A model generated the notes under the pieces. That model worked only from the letters and a program-made list of their open reading frames with translations, had not been told where the DNA came from and did no database searches. Both the position numbers and the translations under genes were made by a program. A stretch of 64,000 nt of DNA, from assembly GCA_029860075.1 (NCBI GenBank), contig JAOUBX010000010.1:1-64000 (forward strand). The letters are read 5' to 3'. Shown here piece by piece: positions 1 to 8,549 of the stretch (position 1 is the stretch's first letter; each line of letters opens with the position of its first letter). The DNA comes from Deltaproteobacteria bacterium (GTDB lineage Bacteria; Desulfobacterota; JADFVX01).

Positions 1-127
1 AGGTGTGCATGCTTAAGAAAGAAGAACATCGGAAAGCCGTATGCGGGAGAACCGCTAGTACGGTTTGATGAGGGGAGGCTGTGAACCATGTCTTATTATC
101 GGCAGGTTCGCTGCCTTCTACTCTAAA
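1..127 (+). mobile_element. 3' end of a group II intron (domains V and VI), cut by window start
   Basis: Bases 34-66 fold as a domain V hairpin: 34-41 pair with 59-66 (eight pairs, one G-T), and GCGG 43-46 pairs with CCGC 52-55 around a GAGAA loop. The AGC of the catalytic triad sits at 35-37. Domain VI follows: 70-79 pairs with 113-123 in ten pairs interrupted only by unpaired A120, which is where a branch-point adenosine belongs; the stem continues as 81-87 with 105-111. The 3' splice site should lie about seven bases after A120, so the right edge is approximate. The intron-encoded reverse transcriptase, if present, is left of the window. Confidence 0.85.
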
Positions 128-163
128 GGTCAAGTGCTTGAAAATAAAGGATATTGCTTCAAA

Positions 164-221
164 AAGAGGCCTGTTTTGGGCCTTAGAAGACCCATTTTAG
201 GGTCAAAATGGGGGTTTTAAG
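164..221 (+). repeat. RAYT-linked repeat, family 1, copy upstream of the transposase
   Basis: The segment 191-221 (CCCATTTTAGGG, then AAAATGGGGG and TTTTAAG) closely matches 5949-5981 in the copy before the DUF4279 gene; a GGCC-TTTT-GGCC palindrome lies just before it. The repeat ends a few bases before the transposase start, so it forms that gene's leader. A third related stretch is inside the transposase coding region at 951-980. Confidence 0.7.
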
Positions 222-227
222 AAAATA

Positions 228-1031
228 ATGGCAAGAGCGAATAGATATTATATACCTGGTCATGTCTGGCATATAACGCACCGCTGTCACAAAAAGGAAT
301 TTCTCTTGAAGTTTTCGAGAGACAGGGAGAATTGGCTAAGCTGGCTTTATGAAGCAAAGAAGCGTTTTGGGCTGAGAATACTGAATTATACGGTCACGTC
401 CAATCATATTCATTTGCTGGTCATAGATAGCGGGCAAAATGTCATACCAAAAAGCTTGCAATTAATAGCAGGAAGAACGGCTCAGGAATTTAATCAACGA
501 AAAAGCCGTAAAGGGGCCTTTTGGGAAGACAGGGACCATGCGACTGCAATAGAAAGAGGTGAGCACCTGATGAGATGCCTGGTTTACATTGACCTGAATA
601 TGGTGAGAGCCGGTGTTGTAAAGCATCCCTCGGAATGGCTTATGTGTGGATATAATGAAATACAAAACCCTCCAGACAGATATACATTGATCGATCAGCA
701 GGGACTTGTTGATTATTGTAGCGTGGGTAGTAAAGATCAATTGATAAAAGAACATAGACAATGGGTAGAGGAAGCACTGAAAAAAGAGGAGAGCCGCCGA
801 GAAGCCAGCTGGTCAGAAAGTATTGCTGTGGGTACGAGGAGCTTCATAGAAAGAACAAGGGCGCAACTTGGTTTAACGGCAAATAATGGGCGATTAAAAG
901 AAAAGGGTGACCAATATGTGCTTAGAGAAGAGGTAAATGCTTACAGTGTTCATTTTGACCCAAAAATGGGGGCTCTAAGCCCTGAAAACAGCTATTATTG
1001 GAATGATAATGCTTATATAACAACAGGTTAG
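228..1031 (+). CDS. REP-associated tyrosine transposase (RAYT, Y1_Tnp family)
   Basis: The 267-residue protein opens with RYYIPGHVWHITHRC, the usual RAYT beginning, and carries the HUH motif as HIH at residues 60-62 (TSNHIHLLV). The helix LVYIDLNMVRAG corresponds to the region holding the catalytic tyrosine in this family. RAYTs are single-strand DNA transposases of the IS200/IS605 superfamily that mobilise short REP palindromes. The gene lies directly between copies of a repeat: one in its leader (164-221), a related stretch inside its 3' coding end (951-980), and an inverted end with GGTCCGACCCC just after its stop. It appears intact. A group II intron end lies immediately upstream. Confidence 0.9.
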   Translation: MARANRYYIPGHVWHITHRCHKKEFLLKFSRDRENWLSWLYEAKKRFGLRILNYTVTSNHIHLLVIDSGQNVIPKSLQLIAGRTAQEFNQRKSRKGAFWEDRDHATAIERGEHLMRCLVYIDLNMVRAGVVKHPSEWLMCGYNEIQNPPDRYTLIDQQGLVDYCSVGSKDQLIKEHRQWVEEALKKEESRREASWSESIAVGTRSFIERTRAQLGLTANNGRLKEKGDQYVLREEVNAYSVHFDPKMGALSPENSYYWNDNAYITTG

Positions 1032-1052
1032 CTTGGTCCGACCCCATTTTCG
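1032..1052 (-). repeat. Inverted end of family 1 repeat
   Basis: GGTCCGACCCCATTTT is the reverse complement of the GGGGTCGGAC-type left edge seen in the copies at 5873 and 6944. Its place just after the RAYT stop suggests that the transposase gene and its repeat ends form one mobile unit. Confidence 0.6.
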
Positions 1053-1088
1053 TCCATTTTCGCATTTTTATACTGCGATATTTTGCGA

Positions 1089-1547
1089 CTATTTGGCTTC
1101 ATCCTGAGTCAGTTTCTGATACACACCAAGACCGATCACCACTAAAACTGCGGCAACTAACAAGAACGTTGGATAAATCAAATGACTAATTTCTTTCTTC
1201 CCTGCATCAAAAATGAAGACCAGGGCTTCCAGGCTTACTGCGATAGCAATGATGACGAGAAACTTTATTAATGTCTCTCTCTGCTTTGAGGGAGACTTCG
1301 TTCCGCTGTTGTGGAGGACTTCTTCCTCCAGCAAAAACTTGGAAACATCAAAGACTGCCATACCAATCACCATTAATCCGATTCCATCGAGAAGGGCTTT
1401 CACAAGAAGGGTTTTTTCGTGTACTGAGAGCCAAATGCCCCATAAGCCAACGGCCATCATTGTGAGGCTGATCAGAGCCAGACTTAATCCGCTCAAACCA
1501 TAAACTACGCGCCCCATTCGGTCAGCGAAGCATTGTATTCTATTCAT
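1089..1547 (-). CDS. Hypothetical four-helix membrane protein
   Basis: This 152-residue protein has four hydrophobic segments, at about residues 15-40, 48-70, 90-112 and 122-142, with short charged loops (LLEEEVLHN, KSPSKQRE) and a charged tail (QKLTQDEAK). It looks like an inner-membrane protein. I do not recognise a named family with confidence. It lies convergent to the RAYT and 90 bases downstream of the glucoamylase in the same direction, so it could be read with that operon. No catalytic motif is visible. Confidence 0.7.
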   Translation of the reverse strand: MNRIQCFADRMGRVVYGLSGLSLALISLTMMAVGLWGIWLSVHEKTLLVKALLDGIGLMVIGMAVFDVSKFLLEEEVLHNSGTKSPSKQRETLIKFLVIIAIAVSLEALVFIFDAGKKEISHLIYPTFLLVAAVLVVIGLGVYQKLTQDEAK

Positions 1548-1637
1548 GTAAATTCCTTTTCAAATAAACACATCCTATTAAATAAATGGAGAGTAAAAAG
1601 AAGGACCGTTCCCTTTGAAAATACGGGGGCACTTCAC

Positions 1638-3617
1638 CTATTTACCTCTTTTTTTAGCTTTTTCAAAGTCCTTCTTTTTTTCCGTGTACCTGAGGACCGT
1701 CCAGACATAGGCCGAGTGACTCCAGGTAAGGGGGGAGACGCAAAGCGGTTCACCGCTCAGGGGATGGACCTGCTCGGCAAGAACGCCTGAGGGAAGGGCA
1801 TATTTCCCGCACCACTCGATATAGGGGAGCGCTTGAAGAAGCTCTGACCTGTCTTTTGCCAGGTCGATATAGTATTCAGCCAGCCAGAGTGTTGAAATAA
1901 ACCATGGATTGCCCGGAATGCTATCGGGGCTGTCGTCGGCACGCTGATAGACATCCCCCTCGTATCTGGCGCACCCTTCTACGGGCGTTTTCAGCCAGAG
2001 CTGTTCACGTATTGCTTCGGCTGTTTCAACCATCCGCTCATCACCGGGGTCTAGAACGCCAAGAGTAGCCAGGCTTAGGAGACTGATATCGATCACCTCG
2101 TCAAGCTTGTATCCCTCCTTAGTCCTGGAACCGGACCGGGCAAAGCGCTTCAAGCCCTCATGGTAGAGGTGGCTACAGACAGCATCTGTCATTTCATGGG
2201 CCGCGAGATCGTAGTTTGCGGCCAGGGCGTCATCCTTGAAGAGTCTCGCAAAATTCGCCGCCGCCCTGAGACCGGCAATAACGGAGGCCACCGTATAGGT
2301 ATGCAGCGCGTAACGCTCTTCCCATAGATCGTAGGAAGGCAGGGGAAGCATCGTTTCAGGGTCGCGGTAAGAGACTAGAAAGTCGGCGGCTTTTTTAATG
2401 ATCCTGCCGTAAAGGGGCCTGATAAATTCTATATCCTTCAGGCTCTCATAGTGCATCCAGAGTGCCCATAGCGTGAGTGCCGTCGAATCTTCCTGGATGG
2501 GAAGGACCTCCTTGCCTTCAACGAGCCAGGAATGCCAGTTGCTGGCTAGAGAGCCGTCGGGATTGTAATGCTGGAACATATAGCCCTCGTCGGAGAGGAT
2601 GCGGGCGCAGAAGTCGAAATATTTTATGCAGGCGTGGGAGTATCCCGCCTTTGCCAGCGCAGCAGCAACGAAGGCGCCGTCCCTCCCCCACATGTAGGAA
2701 TAGGTATCTTTGCCGAAACGGATGATGTCGGAATCATTGGCGGCAATAATCGCTCCGCCGTTGTCGATCTGCGTCCTTAGTATAAGCAGGCTTCGCCTGT
2801 ATATGTCGGTCACCGATCGGGGCAGGCCTTCCGGCTGAGGGGAATCTTTATGTACCCATGTATTCCAGTATCTGGAGGACCGCCTGATCAGTTCTACCGG
2901 ACTCTTTTTGTGAACTTCCAGGTTGAGGTCTGCCACCTCTTTGTAGGTGGTGCCTGCCGCCATCCAGTAATAGGTCTTTATTTTCCCTCTTGCAGGTAGA
3001 TCGAGCCAGATCCCGATAGTGGAATGAGGAGAACCCCAGGCAGAAGGATTAGCGCCGAGCTCCCCCTTTTCGGCCTCTTGTGCGGTGCCGAGTTCCCCCG
3101 GCCCCCCTCTTCCCCCGCAGGTGAAATGTTTTACTCCCCATTGCTTCTGAGACCAGCAGCTGATCAGGAAATAGCGGTGCATCTTGTAGTGAATGATGGA
3201 GGCGCTTCGCGGGTCGAAATAGGCCGTTCCGCCGATACCGTTTCCGTAGATGTTAAAATCGTGGCTGAAAAAGAGCCTCACCTGACGGGGTTTATCCTCG
3301 AGGTTGATGACCTCCATTTCTTTAACGTAGATATTGAGATTCATATCCACCACGTCGGAACATCTGAGTTTAAGGCCGAGAAGGTTATTCTTCAGGAAGA
3401 CATTCGTCACAAGAGAGTTGTCATGATACCTTAAGTCTTTTTCCCACTGAGGCCCCATCCATGAGTAATTGCCGTCGGCCCATACGCCGAAGCGGAAGGG
3501 CTGGCCACTTGAATGGTTTTCCTGCCCCACATGAGGGAAATAAACGTCGCGGATCTGGTAATCGGAATCGAAGTTCAGATGGAAAGAGCCGTTGCTTACG
3601 GGGATATCTTTAGGCAT
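1638..3617 (-). CDS. Glycoside hydrolase family 15 glucoamylase-like protein
   Basis: The 659-residue protein has the two-part build of bacterial GH15 enzymes. An N-terminal beta-sandwich of about 260 residues (FPHVGQENHSSG, FSHDFNIYGNG) is followed by an (alpha/alpha)6 barrel with YSYMWGRDGAFVAAAL near residue 310, EDSTALTLWAL, and SYDLWEERYALHTYTVAS near 430, which holds the candidate general-acid glutamate. Family members remove glucose from alpha-1,4-glucans or split related alpha-glucosides. No signal peptide is visible, so a cytoplasmic role on stored glucan or trehalose-like sugar is likely. The start overlaps the upstream glycosyltransferase stop by eight bases, showing translational coupling. 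Confidence 0.92.
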   Translation of the reverse strand: MPKDIPVSNGSFHLNFDSDYQIRDVYFPHVGQENHSSGQPFRFGVWADGNYSWMGPQWEKDLRYHDNSLVTNVFLKNNLLGLKLRCSDVVDMNLNIYVKEMEVINLEDKPRQVRLFFSHDFNIYGNGIGGTAYFDPRSASIIHYKMHRYFLISCWSQKQWGVKHFTCGGRGGPGELGTAQEAEKGELGANPSAWGSPHSTIGIWLDLPARGKIKTYYWMAAGTTYKEVADLNLEVHKKSPVELIRRSSRYWNTWVHKDSPQPEGLPRSVTDIYRRSLLILRTQIDNGGAIIAANDSDIIRFGKDTYSYMWGRDGAFVAAALAKAGYSHACIKYFDFCARILSDEGYMFQHYNPDGSLASNWHSWLVEGKEVLPIQEDSTALTLWALWMHYESLKDIEFIRPLYGRIIKKAADFLVSYRDPETMLPLPSYDLWEERYALHTYTVASVIAGLRAAANFARLFKDDALAANYDLAAHEMTDAVCSHLYHEGLKRFARSGSRTKEGYKLDEVIDISLLSLATLGVLDPGDERMVETAEAIREQLWLKTPVEGCARYEGDVYQRADDSPDSIPGNPWFISTLWLAEYYIDLAKDRSELLQALPYIEWCGKYALPSGVLAEQVHPLSGEPLCVSPLTWSHSAYVWTVLRYTEKKKDFEKAKKRGK

Positions 3618-4770
3618 GAAGCCCCTTTCTCAGAATATTCTCGTAAAGCTCGGAATATTTCCGGGACATGCTGGCAATGGAGAAGTTCTCTTTGATGTGC
3701 TTGCGGCAGTTGGTGGGACTGATCGTCCTTAAGGCACCTACCGCCCGGACCATCTCATCCATCGTTTCCACGGCAAAACCGGTCTCGCCGTGAATGACGA
3801 TCTCAGGTACGGAGCCTTTATTGAAGGCGATTATGGGGGTTCCACATGCCATCGATTCAATGAGGACAAGGCCGAAGGGTTCGCCCCACTGGATAGGGAA
3901 CAGGGTGGCCCGTGCATGGGCGTACCAGAGTTTTTTTCGATCGCTGTCCACCTCCCCGATGTAGATGATCTGCGCATCTGAGTTGAAGATGGGTTTCATC
4001 ACCTTTTCATAATAATCGGCAGTCGAGAACTCTTTGCCCGCGTCAGTCACGAGGTCTATCGATTTTTTGAGGCTCTTGAAGAATGCCCGGTCTTCAGGCT
4101 TGTTCTGAACATTACCGGCGAGGATGAGGCGGGAGTCCGTTATCCTGGCAATCTCGATCGCCTTGTCCTGCCCCTTGTCGGCCGTGATCCTTCCGATGGA
4201 GAAGAGATAGTCGTGCTTGCCCGTAATGTCTCTATAGGGGTAATCCCCCACGTCGATGCCATGATGGATGACCTCCTGCCCGTTTACCAGCCCTTCATGC
4301 TGTCTCTTCTGGTACTCGCTGATAGGGACAAAATAGGCTCCTGAAGAAGAATTGAGCGATTCGTTCCACACCTTGAAGGGCCCTTTCTCTTTGGCAGGCA
4401 CATGGAGGGTCATGACGATGGGAACGGGGCTTTTCATAACCCCCTTGAACATATACTCAACCATGATGGCGTCATGCATATGGATGATGTCTATATCCCC
4501 CCCCTTCGCCCTTTCCAGCGATCTTTGGAGATGGCTTTTCATACTCGCACGCTGAACGCGTGTATCTTTGCTCCAGTATTCGCTGAAACTCTCTTCGATG
4601 GTGGTGTAGCGTTCCCCCACGACTGAAGAATCGCCCGAACAGGCCACGATGGAGCGGTGTCCCAGATCATTCATTCCCTTGTCTATGTTATAGATTACCG
4701 TTTCGATGGGACCGTACCCCAGATTCTGCCTGATGGGCCGGTTTAACGTAGCTACATGAAGTACGTTCAT
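3610..4770 (-). CDS. Glycosyltransferase family 4 (GT-B fold)
   Basis: The 386-residue protein begins MNVLHVATLNRPIRQNLGYG, and has the GT4 nucleotide-sugar site EPFGLVLIESMACGTPIIAF followed by GSVPEIVIHGETGF. The middle strand FSIGRITADKGQ starts the C-terminal Rossmann half. Family enzymes transfer a sugar from an activated donor with retention of configuration; acceptor and donor cannot be read here. It is first in an operon with the GH15 gene (eight-base overlap), so both likely act on the same glucan or glycoside. An AGGGAGG-type ribosome site lies upstream on the minus strand (near 4777-4783). Confidence 0.92.
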   Translation of the reverse strand: MNVLHVATLNRPIRQNLGYGPIETVIYNIDKGMNDLGHRSIVACSGDSSVVGERYTTIEESFSEYWSKDTRVQRASMKSHLQRSLERAKGGDIDIIHMHDAIMVEYMFKGVMKSPVPIVMTLHVPAKEKGPFKVWNESLNSSSGAYFVPISEYQKRQHEGLVNGQEVIHHGIDVGDYPYRDITGKHDYLFSIGRITADKGQDKAIEIARITDSRLILAGNVQNKPEDRAFFKSLKKSIDLVTDAGKEFSTADYYEKVMKPIFNSDAQIIYIGEVDSDRKKLWYAHARATLFPIQWGEPFGLVLIESMACGTPIIAFNKGSVPEIVIHGETGFAVETMDEMVRAVGALRTISPTNCRKHIKENFSIASMSRKYSELYENILRKGLHA

Positions 4771-5491
4771 TTTATTCCTCCCTATATGCTTAAAGGTTAT
4801 TTCCTGATAATGCCAGGAATACGCGCCTGGGAAGATTCAGAAAGGACGGGTCAACTACCGAAGAAATGAAAATAAAAAAAGTGCTTGAGTAGGAATGCGT
4901 AAAGAGCTTCAGGGAGGGTTAGAACAAACCGGTATGTTTGGCCGCGAAGCAACTATAGTTGATTGGGATTAAGTGTAACACAAATGGAAGAGGATAGATA
5001 CGAGTAAGAATAACGTGGTAGTGGTTCTCTCTAACAGATAATATCCCCGGCAGGTATAAAAATCTTAAAAGTTTTTTTTCTCCTGAATCTTTCATAATAT
5101 TTATTCCACGCAGTTGAACTAAATTAAAATAGGGACATCCATGATAAGTAAAGTCAACAGGAAAACGGAGATTTCCCTCTCCCTTCGGTTGACCTCTCCC
5201 GATGGTTTAATTTTTCTGCTGCATTAGTAACAACCTTTTTTATCAAGTCATTGGGTCCACGATCATTCGCGACCAGACATCCATTTGCCGTCTCGGGCCA
5301 GGCAATGCGGATCATTTTCAGGCATTACCCCTTTTTTGAGGCCCTTACAGAAGATTGAGTTTGGGTTAAACCCGCCAGTCTCAAAACAGCGACAATGGAG
5401 TCTCTCAAATATTTATATCTGATTACTCAGACCCTATTATGTGAGACCCGGCGGGAAGATCGTTTGCAAATACAGCGTTATGGTTTAGCCC
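4771..5491. other. Long intergenic stretch with no convincing gene
   Basis: About 720 bases. The left part is the leader of the glycosyltransferase operon. An imperfect hairpin is bounded by GTCAAC (5153-5158) and GTTGAC (5188-5193). The right part, from about 5400, probably belongs to the non-coding 3' end of the IS110 remnant that follows. I see no ORF with family features. Confidence 0.5.
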
Positions 5492-5870
5492 TTATGCCGC
5501 TTCCGAAACTTCTGATGCGTTAAATCCTGTTCTCCGTTTGTCTACAGCAAGCATATAGGCTACAAGCTTTCTGGCCACTGCCAGCGTTGCGCGATTTCTA
5601 TTTCCTTTTTGAACTTCCCGTTCATGCACCCGGGCAAGTTGTCTATTCCAACGGGGCGCCAGTTTGGCAGCCTCTACCAGCACAGTCTGGAGATGTTTAT
5701 TTCTCTGCTTTGACAGAGGACCTCTCTTAATTTTTCCGGCAGATTCCTTTTGGGCGCTGCACAGACCGCAATAGCTAACAGCTTGTCCTATAGAACTAAA
5801 TCGCTCTGCATCTCCCACTTCAAGAACCCAGGTAAGCGCTGTTACTTCACCAATGCCGTAGGTGTATCCT
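5492..5870 (-). pseudogene. IS110-family transposase, C-terminal remnant
   Basis: An ATG-started frame of 108 residues contains the IS116/IS110/IS902 C-terminal domain: AERFSSIGQAVSYCGLC and RNKHLQTVLVEAAKLAP. The homology continues upstream of that ATG in the same frame (GIGEVTALTWVLEVG) until about 5868, where a stop and the edge of a family 1 repeat begin. Intact IS110 transposases are over 300 residues with an N-terminal RuvC-like DEDD domain, which is missing. The break coincides with the repeat, so repeat insertion or recombination probably truncated the element. Confidence 0.85.
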
Positions 5871-5872
5871 TA

Positions 5873-5982
5873 ATGGGTCGGACCAAGTTAAGTAGCTGAA
5901 AACAAAAGATAAAGCCATCAAAAACGCCATAAAATCAGCCTTAAAAGGCCCATTTTGGGCTTAAAATGGGGGCTTTAAGGTA
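5873..5982 (+). repeat. RAYT-linked repeat, family 1, copy A
   Basis: The copy runs from a GGGTCGGACC edge through AGTAGCTGAAAACAAAAGAT to a palindromic right half (AAAAGGCCCATTTTGGGCTT, then AAAATGGGGGCTTTAAGG). The same order of blocks occurs at 6944-7053. The left edge abuts the IS110 remnant and the right edge ends eleven bases before the DUF4279 start, so it may supply that gene's leader. Confidence 0.85.
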
Positions 5983-5993
5983 AAAAGGAACAT

Positions 5994-6404
5994 ATGAGCT
6001 GCTTCTTAAGAATTTCCGGTGAAACATTAGATATTGATACTCTGCTATCTAAGCATTCTCTTGTTGCAGATCGGTTTTGGAAAAAAGGCGAACCTCACAC
6101 ACTTAAAGGAAAACTTCATTCAAATTCTGGAGCAACCTTTGTTGCCAGCGATGCTGACTTTGATGAGTTCGACCGTCAAGTCTCGGAAGCAACAGAGTTC
6201 TTGGCTTTGCACGCACCGGCTATTTCAGAAATGTCTACATTCCCAGGAGTACAGTATGCCATGCTTGATTTCGGCGTCTCCTTCTATGAGGGGTGTTTTG
6301 CTCAAAACTCTTATTTGCCACCCAGACTTATCCAGCTTGCTGCAAGCGCACAAATTGGTATTGAAATATCTCACTATGCATGTAACGATGATGAAGACAG
6401 CTAA
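5994..6404 (+). CDS. DUF4279 family protein
   Basis: The 136-residue protein matches the DUF4279 pattern as I know it: an N-terminal strand-helix (FLRISGETLDIDTLL), WKKGEP near residue 33, and a C-terminal IQLAASAQIGIEISHYA. Members are small soluble proteins of unknown function, often near toxin or immunity genes. The start has AAAAAGGA six bases upstream, contributed by the right edge of repeat A. It is 37 bases ahead of a P-loop kinase gene (to its preferred start), and the pair lies between two direct copies of the same repeat. Role unknown. Confidence 0.75.
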   Translation: MSCFLRISGETLDIDTLLSKHSLVADRFWKKGEPHTLKGKLHSNSGATFVASDADFDEFDRQVSEATEFLALHAPAISEMSTFPGVQYAMLDFGVSFYEGCFAQNSYLPPRLIQLAASAQIGIEISHYACNDDEDS

Positions 6405-6441
6405 CCTATAAAAAGTAATAATGGGCAGCAAGGTAGAGATA

Positions 6442-6963
6442 ATGAATAAAAAAGGAAATTTGATTTTTTTCTGCGGGAAAATGGGGGTTGGAAAATCGAC
6501 TTACTCAAAAAAGCTGGCCAAAGAATTAAAGGCAGTTTTTTTATCGGAAGATGACTGGCTTTCTGCTATTTATCCGGAAGAAATAAAGAACTTTGACGAT
6601 TATATAAAATATTCATCACGCTTAAAGCCCTTGTTAAAGGAGCATGTTCGAAGAATTTTAAAGTCGGAAGTTACCGTAGTTTTGGATTTTCCGGGGAACA
6701 CAAAGAAGCAGAGAGCATGGTTTAAAGAAATATTTTCCCATGACCATATCCCCCACAAATTGATTTATCTGCAAGCAGATGATCAATTGTGCTTAAAGCG
6801 GATTGAAAAACGTAGAAAGAGTTCACCGGAGCGTGCCCGATTTGATACGGAAGAGGTCTTTCATCAGGTAACCGGTTATTTTCAAGCTCCTACTGATGAT
6901 GAAGGTTTTAATATTGAAGTTGTGAATCAATCGATGGGGGCTGATGGGGTCGGAGTAAGCTAA
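6442..6963 (+). CDS. P-loop NTPase, small kinase type (zeta-toxin/AAA_33-like)
   Basis: The protein has a Walker A, CGKMGVGKSTYSKKLA, near its N-terminus, a DFPGNTKKQRAWF segment in the Walker B/acceptor region, and ERARFDTEEVF with basic residues (KRIEKRRKSS) typical of a lid. It resembles predicted small-molecule or nucleotide kinases. I prefer the ATG at 6442 because AAGGTAGAG precedes it; an in-frame ATG at 6421 would add seven residues. The last six or so codons and the stop lie inside repeat copy B, so the native C-terminus has been replaced or trimmed. Confidence 0.75.
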   Translation: MNKKGNLIFFCGKMGVGKSTYSKKLAKELKAVFLSEDDWLSAIYPEEIKNFDDYIKYSSRLKPLLKEHVRRILKSEVTVVLDFPGNTKKQRAWFKEIFSHDHIPHKLIYLQADDQLCLKRIEKRRKSSPERARFDTEEVFHQVTGYFQAPTDDEGFNIEVVNQSMGADGVGVS

Positions 6964-7053
6964 GTAGCTGAAAACAAAAGATAAGATTCCTGAAAAAGGC
7001 TTAAAATCAGTCTTAAAAGGCCTGTTTTAAGCCCAAAAAGGGGCTTTTAGGGG
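6944..7053 (+). repeat. RAYT-linked repeat, family 1, copy B
   Basis: Direct copy of 5873-5982: GGGGTCGGA, TAAGTAGCTGAAAACAAAAG, AAAATCAGTCTTAAAAGGCC, then a diverged palindromic right half (GTTTTAAGCCC, AAAAAGGGGCTTTTAGGGG). It overlaps the 3' end of the kinase gene. The sequence that follows (7054-7105) resembles 16789-16840 downstream of rsgA. Confidence 0.8.
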
Positions 7054-7152
7054 AAGGGGGGAAAAGATTCTCCCTTTAGTTGAAATAACTGTTTTGTTTG
7101 TCCTCTGAATTCCATGACCATTACCCACAGGGGAGTTCCTATAATAAAGTTA

Positions 7153-7232
7153 GGCTTGCATATAATAATAAACTTGCTCTATATTAAAGGCAGCCTTACA
7201 TATAAAAGATTTTTACCGCTATATTAAAGCTT
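7153..7232 (+). promoter_or_regulatory. Two 40-bp imperfect tandem repeats, each a sigma-70-like promoter
   Basis: Units 7153-7192 and 7193-7232 align without gaps at about 26 of 40 positions. Each has a -35-like box (TTGCAT 7156-7161; TTACAT 7196-7201) and a TATATT -10-like box (7180-7185; 7220-7225) with identical 18-base spacing. The array ends 22 bases before the fic start codon. Confidence 0.6.
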
Positions 7233-7254
7233 AGTGTAAATAAGGATACATTAA

Positions 7255-8406
7255 ATGAAGCATATAGGGCGTGCAGGTAAATATATTCGCCAATCCCAGG
7301 GCTATTCTGCTTTTATTCCAGCCTCTTTGCCACCTCAACCACCTATCGCGATAGACCAGGAAATGCAAACGCTCCTTTCAAAAGCAGACCGTGCTTTGGG
7401 AAGACTTGACGGCTCTATCCAAACGTTGCCGGACCCTGACTGGTTTGTCTATATGTATGTTCGAAAAGAAGCTGTTCTATCGAGCCAAATTGAGGGAACG
7501 CAAAGTTCATTAAATGATCTGCTTGAGGTAGAAGCAAAGGTATTTAGTGAAGACCGCCCACATGATGTGAATGAGGTACTTAATTACGTTACTGCAATGA
7601 ATTATGGTTTGCAAAAACTTGCAGAACTCCCCGTTTCAACCCGTTTGATTCGTGAAATTCATGAAAAACTACTCAAAGGGGTTCGAGGTGCCCACAGGCA
7701 ACCGGGTGAATTCAGAAGTACCCAGAACTGGATCGGCCCGGCCGGTTGTACACTCAGTGAAGCTACCTTTGTGCCACCTCCACCTTCCGAACTCCCGCCG
7801 GTTCTCTCGGCTTTTGAAAATTTTCTACATTCAAGCGCCCCTTTTCCTGTTCTGCTCAAGATCGGTATAGCACATGCTCAGTTTGAAACGATTCATCCCT
7901 TTCTGGATGGAAATGGGAGGGTAGGAAGACTGCTAATAACCTTTCTTCTTTGTGAACTGGATATATTACAAACTCCGGTACTTTATCTTTCCTATTATTT
8001 CAAAAAGCATCGTGATCGATACTATGATCTCTTACAGGAAGTTAGAGACAATGGCAACTGGGAAGATTGGTTGAAATTCTTTCTCGACGGTGTAGCTTGC
8101 ATTTCCATTGAAGCGACGGAAATAGCACGTAAAATCGTAGACTTGAGAGAGCGACATCGCTCACTTATTGCAGAGAACTTTGGGCGAATAGCCGCCAACG
8201 GACTTAAAGTTCTGGAAAAGCTCTACTCTATCCCTATTATTACTGTAAAGGATATTATTGATCTGACAGGCACCAGCTATACAGCTGCAAATCAGCTAAT
8301 GAATAAATTTGTTGACAATAATATGCTTTCGGAAATAACCGGCCATAGCAGAAACCGCCGTTTTCGCTATACTGATTATATTGATATTTTCTCGGAAGAG
8401 AAATAA
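7255..8406 (+). CDS. Fic-domain protein (probable AMP transferase) with N-terminal inhibitory helix
   Basis: The 383-residue protein carries the full Fic motif HPFLDGNGRVGR at residues 214-225. The histidine is the catalytic base and the GNGR loop binds the nucleotide phosphates. The N-terminal helix has the inhibitory S-x-x-x-E-G motif (SSQIEG, 76-81), so activity is expected to be self-inhibited. The C-terminus (about 300-383) looks like a winged helix (VKDIIDLTGTSYTAANQLM), common in Fic proteins that may bind DNA and regulate themselves. Transfer of AMP to a target hydroxyl is the usual activity; the target is unknown. It is a single gene behind a duplicated promoter. Confidence 0.93.
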   Translation: MKHIGRAGKYIRQSQGYSAFIPASLPPQPPIAIDQEMQTLLSKADRALGRLDGSIQTLPDPDWFVYMYVRKEAVLSSQIEGTQSSLNDLLEVEAKVFSEDRPHDVNEVLNYVTAMNYGLQKLAELPVSTRLIREIHEKLLKGVRGAHRQPGEFRSTQNWIGPAGCTLSEATFVPPPPSELPPVLSAFENFLHSSAPFPVLLKIGIAHAQFETIHPFLDGNGRVGRLLITFLLCELDILQTPVLYLSYYFKKHRDRYYDLLQEVRDNGNWEDWLKFFLDGVACISIEATEIARKIVDLRERHRSLIAENFGRIAANGLKVLEKLYSIPIITVKDIIDLTGTSYTAANQLMNKFVDNNMLSEITGHSRNRRFRYTDYIDIFSEEK

Positions 8407-8549
8407 AGCCAGGCAGGGCGGAATAACAATGTGTATTCCGCCGCATAAAAAAATAGGGTGTTATCAGGAAAATACATAATTACTTGTCAGGTTTTCGGGT
8501 GCAGAGTTTAAATTCAGTTATTTAGTTTTAAAAAGGAGAGGTAATCAGT

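Noticed and set aside
3024-3434. 136-residue frame opposite the glucoamylase
   Set aside because: Antisense to a strongly supported gene; no own features.
5994-6404. DUF4279-kinase pair as a proven toxin-antitoxin system
   Set aside because: Only position and loose family resemblance support it, so it is kept as a hypothesis in the findings.
7153-7232. Possible CRISPR-like repeat before fic
   Set aside because: Only two diverged units without spacers; promoter boxes explain it.
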